A stretch of DNA of 64,000 nt, taken from assembly GCA_963932145.1 (NCBI GenBank), contig OZ010571.1, positions 115,940,406-116,004,405 on the forward strand, read 5' to 3'. The notes below the pieces were generated by a model, which did not search any database, was not told the DNA's origin, and saw only the letters and a program-made list of their open reading frames with translations. Position numbers and translations under genes: made by a program. The stretch is from Acanthosepion lycidas (lineage: Eukaryota > Mollusca > Cephalopoda > Sepiida > Sepiidae). Positions 10,780 through 21,667 of this stretch are shown here, piece by piece (position 1 is the stretch's first letter; each line of letters opens with the position of its first letter).

Positions 10780-11400
10780 CACCGTAAGCTCCAATAGAAC
10801 ATTGCAGAGAGTTTGGGTGTCAGTGCAGAGGATTTGGAAACAGTTGGACGAGTCTGTTGTGATTACTAGTGATGGTGAAATTATGCCTCTATTCATTTTC
10901 CCATAGGACACGAAACTCAACACGGAAGACTACATAAATTACCTTGAAGTAGTAGTGCTTCCCCAGGTGAAAAAGATGACTGCTGGAAGACAGTCTATCC
11001 GGAAACGTGCCACACAAGAAAGGAGAAGCAATTCATTGTTGTCAGACAACTTATTCGAACAAACCACCACTTATACCTGTGGACCTAATTCCTTGATCAT
11101 TATGTGTGCGGCACACTTGAGCAAGAGACTAACAAAACTCCTTGTAATACCAAGGATGAACTGAAGTCGAGAATTATGGCATCATTCACCAACTTAAACA
11201 AGGAGAACTTCCAGAAGAGATGCAAGAAATTCGGAAGTCATCTGCTGGCCGTGGCTAAAGCCAATGTCGATTTTATAAAAGAAATTTACTCTTTCATATA
11301 TCAAGATATTTATGTACATTTTTTGTAAATATATCTTTTAAAATCTTGTGTCAGCGTAAATTTCATTATTGCGCAATTCGAACAATTTATCCATCGCAAT
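10780..11400 (+). pseudogene. Mariner-like transposase relic 1
   Basis: C-terminal half of a mariner-family DDE transposase, which cuts and pastes its element at TA sites. Read across frameshifts it gives VVITSDGEIMPLFIFP, LNTEDYINYLEVVVLPQVKK, CHTRKEKQF, and HYVCGTLEQETNKTPCNTKD followed by FTNLNKENFQKRCKKF. The last block is the conserved end of the catalytic domain. The stretch that should carry the second catalytic Asp (a Q-D-S-A-P-type motif before CHT) is shortened, and a stop falls in the W-P-P-N-type segment. The frames at 10955-11164 and 11104-11328 are its main remnants. The AACAATTTATCCATCGCA near 11384 resembles the 3' flank of relic 2 at 46655. Confidence 0.75.
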
Positions 11401-11463
11401 ATATATAAAGTTTCCTTTCTAAATATATTAGTTAAAATTTACGATTTCATAAATATACATATT

Positions 11464-11508
11464 ATGCTTGAACGCAAATTTCATGACTTGAAGTTTGCGT
11501 TCAAGCAT
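11464..11508. repeat. Perfect hairpin, 15-bp stem
   Basis: ATGCTTGAACGCAAA at 11464-11478 pairs with TTTGCGTTCAAGCAT at 11494-11508 around a 15-nt loop. It lies between the mariner relic and family Y copy 2, in a place comparable with the hairpin at 6820-6906. Confidence 0.8.
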
Positions 11509-11550
11509 GAAGCTGACTGTCACAGCTAGGTGCAGAACGCAGTGTCCACT

Positions 11551-11640
11551 TTAGTATTCAAATTTATATGCGCTATATCACAGATATTTAGTAAATTTGA
11601 TTTGCCCATGAATATAGCATAACTTAAAACTATACGTTTA
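11551..11640 (+). repeat. Dispersed repeat family Y, copy 2 (diverged)
   Basis: AATTTATATGCGCTATATCACAGATATTTAG and the CCATGAATATAGCATAACTTAAAACTATAC end match the other Y copies at lower identity. It ends at the (CA)n/(TA)n array. Confidence 0.5.
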
Positions 11641-11641
11641 C

Positions 11642-11655
11642 CACACACACACACG

Positions 11656-11715
<60 letters not shown>
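11642..11715. repeat. (CA)n(TA)n compound microsatellite
   Basis: About 11 CA units, with one CG interruption, followed by about 25 TA units. Confidence 0.95.
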
Positions 11716-11717
<2 letters not shown>

Positions 11718-11749
11718 CAACGAAAATCTTGGTAAACCGTATGAAGAAT

Positions 11750-12360
11750 TACAATGAAGAAGGTATCCTGAGAGCTCAATGTTAATTCAGAGCGAATAAT
11801 TTAATTTAAAGGAAAACATAGCAATTTAAAGCTCCAGTGTAATAATTTATTACAGCAGAGAATTTCATTCTTCTCTGGATCTTCAGACTTCACTTTCAAA
11901 ACGTTAAACGAAAAATGAAATTAAAATTTACACATTTGAGGGCAGTATCAGGCTTATATCAGTTGAGATAGAGAGTGGTGATGGTATGAGAGAGATGGAC
12001 GAGTCTAAAGAGGGAAGGGAGAGATTTAAAATTCATTTCTATATTGCTTTTTATAATTTTTAATATTGAGGAAGGAGGAGTTAAGTATCAGACATTGACC
12101 TATTCAATCGGTCAACTTAATGGAAATGATATGGGAAAAGGAAAAAGAGAAAAATGAAAAAGAAAAAAAAGGTAATTAAAGAGATAAGAGATGTACGTAG
12201 GGTTTTTGGAGGAAGATGATGGGTGGTATAGCTTTAGCAATTTAGATAAAAACAGATTTTAACGTTTGATAGTAATTTAAATGTTTGAAATCTCGAGAAA
12301 GAAAGTAGATTTGATGCGTGTTAGCAATTTAAATATTGAACTTCTTCACAATTAAATTAG
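11750..12360 (+). repeat. Dispersed repeat family Z, copy 1
   Basis: Aligns by eye with 32510-32995. Shared landmarks in order are GTAATAATTTATT, AACGAAAAATGAAATTAAAATT, GAGGAAGGAGGAGT, a TTGACCTATTCAATCGGTCA region, an AACTTAATGGAAATGATAT region, a purine-rich block, TTTAGCAATTTA, and CAGATTTTAACGTTTGATAG. There is no coding frame. Both copies begin just after a (TA)n array. Confidence 0.65.
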
Positions 12361-13050
12361 TGATTTAATATAAGTTGAATGCAATATTAATAATCAACAA
12401 TAAGAAAAAATAAAATAAAAATGAAAATTTACTAAAGGTAATATTTTAATATTGTGAAAGCCTGTTAAGGTAAAATCTTTATCAGTTAGATTCTAATTCA
12501 AGAAATTAATTTGTAGCTATTTTAGTTGGGTAATATTTCTTAAGCAAAGTTTAGATTTTAAGTTGGAACAAGATTTGATGGTAATAGTAAACAAATTACT
12601 GTTTTTCATACATACACCACATACATATTAAAAAAAAACACATAAACATATATTCATGTTCATGTGCAATTACACATATAACCATATACACATGTATCGA
12701 TACAGACAGGTATATATGCATATACATATACAAATACTTACATATACATTTATATATCAACACACACATTCATATTAATTCATATTTAAATTTTACATAA
12801 ATTTTTAAGTTAACGTTAGGTGGTGTATTAAGTGTTTAAATTACAAAAAATATGTTTAATTTTAATATTTTAAACATCATGACTAATGTTTAAGGAATTA
12901 CATATTTTAATTTGAACCTAAGTGATCAATTTAAATTGAGATTATCTTCAGGTGAGTAAAATTTCCATTCGCAACAAGTCCAATTAGAAATTATTTAAAG
13001 TGAAAGTAAGATTAAAAGGTAATAAAAAATAATTTATGTCCTTACATTAG

Positions 13051-13053
<3 letters not shown>
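12361..13053. other. AT-rich non-coding stretch
   Basis: Continues from family Z to the next (TA)n array and may be part of a longer Z element that copy 2 lacks. Contains imperfect ACATATACA-type runs around 12600-12770. No gene seen. Confidence 0.5.

Positions 13054-13101
<48 letters not shown>
13054..13101. repeat. (TA)n microsatellite
   Basis: About 24 units. Confidence 0.95.
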
Positions 13102-13104
<3 letters not shown>

Positions 13105-13212
13105 GAAAATACTTAAAACTTTGTATACATGTATATGCATATAAATGCATACAACAATATCCTACACGTATATTCACAGATATCACATATATGAATTCGA
13201 AAAGACATACAT

Positions 13213-13353
13213 ACACACACACACACATATAAATATATATATATATATATATACACACAAACGTATATGCAACCCCATTTACATTAATCGATACATATAC
13301 ACATATACCTATCTAAATTTACGAATACACATATGCATATTTACACACGCACC

Positions 13354-13415
<62 letters not shown>

Positions 13416-13440
13416 GTATGTATATATATATATATATATA
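13213..13440. repeat. (CA)n/(TA)n compound tract
   Basis: CA units near 13213-13228, TA runs near 13234-13252, and a long TA run at 13357-13440 broken by one TCTGTATG. Confidence 0.9.
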
Positions 13441-13565
13441 GGAAAATATATATGTGAAAATATATAGAAGATAGGAAAGAAATTGTTAGGTAAATAATCC
13501 GAAGTTATTTAGTATTTTTTTTTCATTTTAAAATCAGTGCTCGATAAATAAGTAGAGACTACCTA

Positions 13566-13612
13566 TAATTATTTATTTAAAAATATGATTCATATTTTTA
13601 AATAAATAATTA
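13566..13612. repeat. Perfect hairpin, 22-bp stem, 3-nt loop
   Basis: 13566-13587 is the exact reverse complement of 13591-13612. The core is TTATTTAAAAATATG-ATT-CATATTTTTAAATAA. A (TA)/(GT)n tract follows at 13613-13720. Confidence 0.85.
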
Positions 13613-13720
13613 CATATATATATATGTGTGTGTGTGTGTATGTGCGTGTGCCTGCGTATGCGCGTGTGTGTGATTTTTCTTGTCTGTGTGTGTGTCGTAT
13701 GCGTGTGTCTGTGTGTGTTT
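13613..13720. repeat. (GT)n-rich tract
   Basis: TA then GT units with CGTATGCG interruptions; low complexity throughout. Confidence 0.85.
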
Positions 13721-14484
13721 GTTAATAATTTCAAAATATACTTACTGGGTAATGTTTGAGTATATATTTATCAGTCATTTTTCAACGACCTCTATTCTGT
13801 AATTTTCATTATGAATATATGTAAAAATGCATAATCATATTCTTTAAAATGCTCTGTATCTATGGGGGAAACATGCTGAGTTTATATGACAGAACATTTA
13901 CAGATTCATCAATGGCAATTGTACTATCAGCTGATTCCTTATGAGGAACCATTCGGCATTCATTGACTGATCAGATAATACTGATTTTGGGTGGACTTTA
14001 TAAAGATTTTCGCTTAAAGCGATTTTCCAGGCAAATAGGTTTCTTAGAGTTATCTTATTAATGAAGGTTCCCTACTTTCTAAATGTTATTTTTAAAGACA
14101 ACATTTTTATTATCTAATTATTCTCTTTGTGAGTTACATCTACTCTATATTTCATTATTAATCTTGGTGTTGAAAGTTCTCAGGTATATTGGTTTATGAA
14201 ATATGGCAAAGAAATTACTTGTGAATCCCTAAATTCGAATACCCCAGATTAAGAAAAAAATTGTCAACAGTTTCTCATACACACTAAACATGCTGGAAAA
14301 CTATTTTAAACTGGTATATGAGAAAAAGTTTTGGCAGATGACTATCTAGTTTTGGTCATATAACTACGTACGGTTTGTACCAGATTCACGCTAAAATTTC
14401 ATTCTAAGGCCGAAAGTTTCAGTGATATGCTATGATTTATTTAATTTTTTCCCTGTGTCTATGTCCGAATCCACACTCTCTCTG

Positions 14485-14486
<2 letters not shown>
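13721..14486. other. No recognised gene or repeat
   Basis: Ordinary AT-rich sequence with stops in all frames at short intervals. Confidence 0.5.
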
Positions 14487-14565
<79 letters not shown>

Positions 14566-14580
14566 GTGTGTGTGTGTGTG
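14487..14580. repeat. (TA)n(GT)n microsatellite
   Basis: About 38 TA units followed by about 9 GT units. Confidence 0.95.
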
Positions 14581-15150
14581 CCTGTTGGATAAAATTCAGA
14601 CTATATCACAAAAAGGCAATATGGATAAATAAAAACGGGACATTTATCTTTGCCTGCGCATTTCCCTCATTTGACCGATTTCATCATTTGCGTTAATAAA
14701 GTCCTGGAAATGACGACAAGCCTCGGATATGAAGTGTTTATTTTTGTATATATTCATATGTTTCCAGAAAATAAAATACAAATAATCATATATTATACTA
14801 AAGTTAACAAAACGTGCTTAATAATACACGAGAACACTTCGTCAACTAAAGTTTTGCTAAAAAAACAATTTTTATTTCAGTTTAAATATCCTTAGAGAGA
14901 TTGTATCTTTGACAAAAATAAAATTTGGCTTGACGATCACAAACTTAACATCACGTCTTAAACTTCAGTTATTTCGTACACGTTGTATTGCACGACATAT
15001 AAAATACGTCCATATTCACATTCATAATACAGGAAAGTAGTTATTGACAACATCATTATACTGCACTTTGTAAATAATAAATACTAACTTCAAGATCAAG
15101 TAGCTCTCTATATCAAAATCAACATGCAAAAACTCGAGAAACTGTAATAC

Positions 15151-15151
<1 letters not shown>
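14581..15151. other. No recognised gene or repeat
   Basis: AT-rich; the frame at 14650-14895 shows no recognisable motif. Confidence 0.5.
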
Positions 15152-15185
<34 letters not shown>

Positions 15186-15192
15186 TGATACA

Positions 15193-15235
<43 letters not shown>
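15152..15235. repeat. (AAT)n-(ATT)n inverted microsatellite
   Basis: About 10 AAT units, the short palindrome AAAATGATACATTTT, then about 14 ATT units. The whole forms a long, nearly perfect hairpin, as if two (AAT)n-tailed elements had been joined tail to tail and lost their bodies. Confidence 0.9.
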
Positions 15236-15236
<1 letters not shown>

Positions 15237-15387
15237 GCACAATTACAGCTCCCATCATTGCATACTGTGTACGATCTAGGTGTGTTTATTCTTTATACAA
15301 TTAATTATTTATGCACTTTTAAAAACATTTTCAGTGGAAAATATCTGTTTGTGATACGCCTTAAAAAGTGTATGCAACAGAAAGGAC

Positions 15388-15443
<56 letters not shown>
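15388..15443. repeat. (AAT)n microsatellite
   Basis: About 18 units, immediately upstream of the LINE at 15444-18495, which has the same repeat at its other end. Confidence 0.95.
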
Positions 15444-15444
<1 letters not shown>

Positions 15445-18400
15445 TTATAGACAGCAACGCCAACAAACTAGCCAGTGACAGGAATGGCATCATCAGAAAG
15501 AAAGAATGCCGAACATAGAGCTCGAAATTATACGAGAAATTATCAAAAATAAATTAAACGTTAACACTGAGGTCGATAAATGTCAACAACCCAGAGGAAA
15601 CACATTCAGATGAACAAATAGAAACCAGTTGTATTAATCTTTCTAAGGTACACAAGCAAATACAGGAAGACCACGTTATATAAGAGACAGAGATAACAAA
15701 ACCCTCCGATATAAATGTGAGAAATTAAAGGAAATCTTTCGAGGAAACAGAGGCAATTCCAAAAGTAAGAACGAACCGTCAAGTGAAGGAATCTTTCAAT
15801 CTCGCGAATCAAGCAATTACAAAAAGGGACGATATGGAAAGACCGATGAATCTGACAGAAATGAATCATCTTATATACATGGCTTCAGCCACGAGCTCAG
15901 AAACGATAGTCAAAAATTTAAAAACACAACGTAAACGAAAAAGATAAATGGTAATCTGGAAAGTAAAAAATAGAAACCGAAATAATTAAACAAACAATTC
16001 TCACTTCTGATGAGGTAGACAAATGTTCCAAAATGAAAGGAAGAATGAAAAAAAAGAAGACAAGCGAAAGGAAGAATGAAGAAAAAGAAGACAAGAGAAA
16101 TGAAGGCTTGTCATGAAGAATAAGAGTGACGTAACAAATGATTAAAGAGAAGCTGAAACAACAAATTAAGGCGAAGGCACAGTTAATCTGGCGTAATGAA
16201 AAAGAAATATATTCTTCTGACAAAAGAAGATCTTCAAAGAAGATGCCAAGTAAATCTATCGAGAAATGATCCAGCTAATATCAGTGAAGTCGAGTAGTTG
16301 TGAAGTACGATGTAGGAAAACAGCAAAATGACAAGGAAAATGCTACATGGATCAAGCAACAACAGGAACAAGGCAACATATAGAGTGCCAAATATGGAGG
16401 GATATGGATATTACTGGAACAATAATTTCCATCTTCAGAACCAAAAGCTGGAAAGCACCTTGATTAGAACGTATAGCACTTTTGAGATCGCACCCCGAGT
16501 CATCACACGGGTATAAAATGGTATAAGCATTAACGCAGACACATAACTCAAATGGCTTACATGTGTAATAACATACCTACTGCCCAAAAGAGAAGAGAAG
16601 AAGAACGCAAATAACTATACGCCAGAAACTGCCTACCAACAATATACAGGATCCTCTCATCTATCATAAACAAGCGGCCATAAAACTTCCTTGAGAAAAC
16701 CAATTTACTCCGAACACACCAGACAGCATGTAAAAGACGAAGGTAATTATCAACAAAACAATATTATAAGAGGCGGAAACAAGTAAAATAAACTTACCGA
16801 TATTATGGATCGACTACAGAAAGGCGTTCAGCAGTGTAGTACACACATAGCGAGAGGAGAGTGTAAAATAAACAGTGTATGCCACACAACGGTGACATTC
16901 ATTAAGGAGTACATGAAAAACTGGAAGACTACACTGAACATAACCATACAGACTGGTGATTAACATCGAGTCCAATGAACATCAAAAATGGGATTTTCAA
17001 AGAAGATTCAATGCCATCACGACTCTTCTGCCTTGAACTAACGTCAATCAACTGCCTTACTGAACATCAGTAGCTATGGATACAAGTAACAGAATAGTGA
17101 ACGGAATCACCTATTCTGTATAGATTATCCTAAGAGTTTTGCGAAAACTGCCAACCAGCTGAAGAACATACTCAAAATTGTCAAGACCTTCAAGGAAGAC
17201 ATTAGGATGGAGTTCGGAATCGACATATGTACCAAAGCCAACTTCATATTTGGTAAACTAACAAAAACTACAGATTTAGACCTTGATATCAACAACAAAA
17301 TTAAGTAACATTAAGATGGTACATACAAATAATTATGAATTAATGCAGGAGACAGGATACAACGTACGATTATGAAGAAAAAATCCGAAAGAATGTTATA
17401 AAAAGTGCGTTTGATACAGTAAAGCGAACTCAATGGGGCCGATAAAATGAAGGCTATCGTCACTTTAGCTACACCCATGGTAATATACATAATTAAGTAG
17501 AAAATGAATGATATTAAAATATTGGACGACGAGGCCAGAAAAATGCTTAACCAATTGAGGATGCACTACCAAAAATCAGTCGTTGACATGTAATTAACAA
17601 GAGCATTCGGAGGCTGAGACCTAATCGAACTTAAAATAACTCTAAAAGCTACAACAATCGGATTGGAAGCCTACCTCACAAAAATTAATAAACTTCTTCT
17701 ACAAATAGTAAAATACTAAATCCAGTCCATCAACAAAGCTGAATGCTTCAAGACAAAACTCAATATAACTTAAATTCTAACAACAAAAAAAGAATTGATT
17801 AACATCTACGCCAAAGAAAAAAGCCTAGTAACCAGATCCTCTCACTGTCTCATTATCAAGGATGGAAATAAGTTGATTTGCAGGATCTCCGGAAAATATA
17901 TTGGAATTATCAACAACATCATCTCATGGTGTCCGGAAAAAATGAATATGCCCGCAGACATGGTACTCTAGCGATATATATACACTGTGCCAGAAGCACA
18001 AATTCGAAACTACTGAGAATGTGTATGAACACTAATCCGACAATTACCCAAAATAATGGTTCAACTATCATCCCGGACATGCCAGTTCAAACTGATAGGG
18101 AAATAAATGTCAAAAGACCTGATATGATAAAAGACAAGAAATTCAGGCAGTGTATGCTTAGTGATTTATCATCTGAGAGTACCTTCAACCTGCAAATTAT
18201 CGAGAAATTGTGCAAATTTAAGGACATAGAGATCGAGATTAATAAGATGTGTAGAATTATGTCTTAGACTGTACCAATAGTAATTGAAGCACGGGGCCAC
18301 ATGAAAAAATGAATGGATAAATTTACAAAGTCTATCCCATGTAAAATCAACATGCAAATTGCCCATAAAATTGCCGTTCTAGGAATGTCCCATCTACTAT

Positions 18401-18495
18401 AAAAAGTGCTAACAATTACATGACATCTCTTATATAGCCTAAGGACCATAGTTTGACCCCGGCTCAATAGGATACAAAGCCGGAAACATATACAC
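15444..18495 (+). mobile_element. LINE, near full length, heavily decayed, with (AAT)n at both ends
   Basis: From just behind one (AAT)n array to just before another, the + strand carries an ordered series of fragments of one LINE polyprotein: a charged N-terminal region, RT, and a C-terminal domain ending near 18440. I recognise the family as one widespread in invertebrates, with (AAT)n or similar simple-repeat tails, but cannot name the clade safely. The 3' (AAT)n at 18496 is its tail. The 5' (AAT)n may be the tail of an earlier copy into which this one was inserted. Confidence 0.65.
15460..18440 (+). pseudogene. LINE polyprotein relic with degenerate RT active site
   Basis: Fragments in order: IELEIIREIIKNKLN (about 15520); the pre-RT segment near 16330; LPTIYRILSSIINK (about 16630); the RT motif A region near 16800 (DYRKAFSSV-like); GIFKEDSMPSRLFCLELTSI (about 16990), where a GDS..PLLF-type motif is altered; and HLFCIDYPKSFAKTANQLKN (about 17100). 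In the last, the expected Y-M-D-D active site reads C-I-D-Y, so the second metal-binding Asp is gone. MEFGIDICTKANFIFGKLTK follows near 17210. The frame at 17878-18267 holds the C-terminal region: DMPVQTDREINVKRPDMI and IIEKLCKFKDIEIEINKM. Many stops and frameshifts separate the pieces. Confidence 0.7.
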
Positions 18496-18496
18496 A

Positions 18497-18550
<54 letters not shown>
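18496..18550. repeat. (AAT)n tail
   Basis: About 18 units; the 3' tail of the LINE at 15444-18495. Confidence 0.9.
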
Positions 18551-18551
<1 letters not shown>

Positions 18552-18664
18552 TATAGATATCAATTACTTCTTAGATTCAGGATAACCATGACTGAAATTT
18601 TACAGTAATTCCACAAATACAATTTGGCTTGCAATACGCGTGGATATGTTCATAATTCTTATTT

Positions 18665-21140
18665 TTTTTATGTGCTGTGTCTTTTCAGTATGTAGGCGAT
18701 TATGACACTCCACATATTCTTGTATCGCTTTATTATTTTGTCATTTTTTTTATTTCTCCCAAACACTGCTTTGTCATCCATTTGCTCATTTTTTCTGTCT
18801 CTCTTTCCGGCTTTTCCCGCTATTCTGTTCTGACAGCATTTTCCAAGCATTCCTTCATCATTACATGTCACAGAAATTTCAGTTGGCTCTTCCTGATGTT
18901 TCCATTTTGTTTTCATTCTCTCCAAAACAGCTTACATATTCGGACCATATTATCCTCAGCATCACTCTGTGTAACAAGATTTCTCTTGCTTCAAGTCTCT
19001 TCATGAATGAACAGATTGTTCTGCATTTGCTGCTATATATGATTACAAATATCACGCAACAGTTCAGTACACTTTTCGTTGTTTCCAACGAAATTTGTCT
19101 GCCTCTTAATACACTGCATAATTTTTGTAATGCACCTTTCGCCATCACAATAATTCTTCTGTCATTTTTTAGAACACTTCACAGATATTGAAATATCTGT
19201 ACCTGCTTGATTTAATCTCCTCGACCTGAACCTCTCATTTTAAGCTCATACTTTTGCTTATAGCCATGAATTCTGTCTGCTTGTATTTTATGCTAAGTCT
19301 TTTCTTCCTGATTTCATTCACTACATTATGTAAGATGTTTTGTAGTCTCCTTTTCGTGTCTGCTATCAGAACTGTGTCATCTGTATATCTTATATTGTTA
19401 AGATGGTGGTCGCCAATAATGACTCGTGGTACAACTTCTAATAGTTTCTCTGAGATTTGCCTTGCATTATATCTTGAATAAATCTGTTGGGAAGATATAT
19501 CCTTTTTACACCTTTTTCTCTTTATGTATATCAGGTGAACACTTTTTGCATGTATGCAGACAGTTTGCTGCCAGGATAGATTTTCGATTATTGTAATGTA
19601 TTTCCCGTATATATCAAGATTACTGCGCATCCATGCAGATCTATCTGGTGTAATTTATCGAACGCTTTTACGGACAAATTTTCTCTTGTTTAATCAATGG
19701 TTTAATTCTGCTGCGGACTCAGTTCATTACAATCCGGATGATGATTTTTCTTTTTTTATATCATTCATTAGGTTGTGTGTGTGGTGGAGTTCACAAATGT
19801 GCACTCTTTGTTTCTTAGGGAATGCTATGAAATTAGTTCTGTTTAGGTCTTCCGGTATATCACTACTGTCGTAGATTTCACTGAATATTTCTGTGAATTT
19901 GTCTATGCCGATATTTGTCTAAAACAGACAGTATCTCTATTAAAATTCCATCTGGCCCTGCCACTATATTTCCCTAATATTTTGTCAGTGCAGCTTCCAC
20001 TTCGTTTTTTTTTTTAATATTTCTGGGCCGTCTTTATTTCTGTTTATTTGCTTCTTATTCACTTTTGTTGTGGAAGAATTCTACGACATATCCCTCCCAT
20101 CTTTGAAGTATTTTTGCTTTCTGTAATATTAGCGTTGCTTTCTTGGATTTTATGAAACCGGTTTATGAGCCATTTTTGTCCTGTTAGTTTCTTTATTATT
20201 TTATGCCTTTATCTTTGATAATCGTTCTTTTTATTTCTGGATATTTTTCTTTGGTCAGTTATTCTGCCTTCAATTATTCCTTATTTCTTTGTGTAGTTTT
20301 CAGTATTCCCTTCTGTATTTTCTATTGTTTCTTGTCTGCTTTGCGTCCTGTCTAGAATACTATTTGTCATCCATTCGGTTTTTTTCTTCTTCGTCTGTTT
20401 CCCTTTCGGATGATCTCGTTTTTGGATGTCATTAAAGCTTTTCATACTGTGTCATATTTCTACTATCACTTTCCATTGTTCCCTCGTCTCACCTTTTCAC
20501 ATTGCCCATATACTTTTCCTTCATGGTTCGGTTCGTTCTTGAGTCTGTTGTATTGCATTTTGGGTGCTGTGTTAGGTTTCTTCAGTTTCCGTAGTTTCAT
20601 TCTTAGTTTACATATAACAGAGAGATCATCGCTTCCGTAATCGGCACTTGGATAGTTTTGTATAAGTGCATTCTTGGATCTCTTATAGATAGTTATATAG
20701 TCGATTTCATTTTTCATTTCTCCTACTGGTTTCACCATATGCATAATCGTATTGGATGTTTATGAACCAGGCGTTGGCTATTACCTGTATTTTCGACATG
20801 CAGCTTTGAACACATTTTCTACGCGTTCGTTGTGATTTCCTAAACCGAATTTGCCAACGATACCATTATCACTCTCCTTTTGTATTTGCATTAATGTCTG
20901 ACAAATTATTTGTAATTTCTTGTGATTTACACTGAGCCTTGGCGTTATCTGTAATGGAGTAGAAACTTCCGATTACTACACCCATACTTTATGTTATCGG
21001 CACATACACAATTATAATAGATATTTTGAAAGTTTCCTTTCATTTTAAATACCTTTCTTTCAGATAAGTGACAGTATCTCAGAAGATATGTCATCATGTC
21101 TTGATTTAGTATCAATCGAAATCCTTTTTTCATTCTTTTC
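18665..21140 (-). pseudogene. RTE-type LINE relic (endonuclease + reverse transcriptase)
   Basis: Read on the - strand. An apurinic-type endonuclease remnant lies at about 21130-20470, with NEIDYITIYKRSKNAL and YGSDDLSVICKLRMKLR, where a catalytic His of the G-S-D-H motif has become Asp. RT follows at about 19630-19240, with VPRVIIGDHHLNNI and RYTDDTVLIADTKRRLQNIL, the Y-x-D-D catalytic pair retained with Thr in place of Ala. Then comes the thumb and connection region at 19148-18879 (RRQ/GRQISLETTKSVLNC and MLRIIWSEYVS), and the end near 18670 (MWSVIIAYILKRHST). The order and motifs fit the RTE clade. Frameshifts and stops break it into at least five pieces. The 5' end is missing or unrecognised. 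Confidence 0.75.
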
Positions 21141-21319
21141 TCTACGCCTTCATATATAATCCTTTTCTTTTCGCTAATAAATCTTCCTCTGTTTGGTCCC
21201 CTACTTTCACATACATTTCAAATGTTGACATTTAAACAATTCACCTTCTGTTATATATTTTCGAATTGGCCATGGTTGTTTAACATTCCGTATCACTAGA
21301 ATCATTTTTGTTTGATGAA

Positions 21320-21520
21320 AACAGTCGCGGGGTAACGTTCAAGTAAAAACTGTCGCTCATGTCACCCCTTTCCGGGCGAGGGATCCGTTCCGATGAATGT
21401 TATCAGCTTTATGTAGTTTATGCTAACAGTCGCTGGATGACGGTCAGATCAGTTGCACCTGTCTCTCCTTACCCGTCGAAGAATGAATTTTCATGGACGT
21501 AACTCCCTTCAGGCCATTAC
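21320..21520. repeat. Two diverged ~104-bp units
   Basis: ACAGTCGCGGGGTAACGTTCA (about 21323) and ACAGTCGCTGGATGACGGTCA (about 21427) start two units of related composition and GC content above the surroundings. They lie on the 5' side of the - strand RTE relic and could be 5' leader monomers of that element. Confidence 0.4.
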
Positions 21521-21621
21521 CTTTCATATTTCGTTTGATAATTGTGATGATATTTTTTTAGATTAATATCGAAGGGCTCCCATTGCTTCCAACACCGGGA
21601 TTTATTGAGACACCGCTTGTC

Positions 21622-21667
21622 AAAAAAAAAAAAAAAAAAAAAAAAAAAGAGAGAGAGAGAGAGAGAG
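21622..21667. repeat. Poly(A) plus (GA)n
   Basis: A run of about 25 A followed by about 10 GA units. It may be the tail of a + strand retroelement whose body is not recognisable. Confidence 0.85.

Noticed and set aside
13034-13441. Long Tyr-Ile (YIYI) open frames over (TA)n arrays here and at about 20 other places
   Set aside because: They are translations of the dinucleotide repeat on either strand and have no flanking gene structure.
15022-15518. Poly-Asn, poly-Leu and poly-Ile frames
   Set aside because: They come from (AAT)n/(ATT)n repeats.
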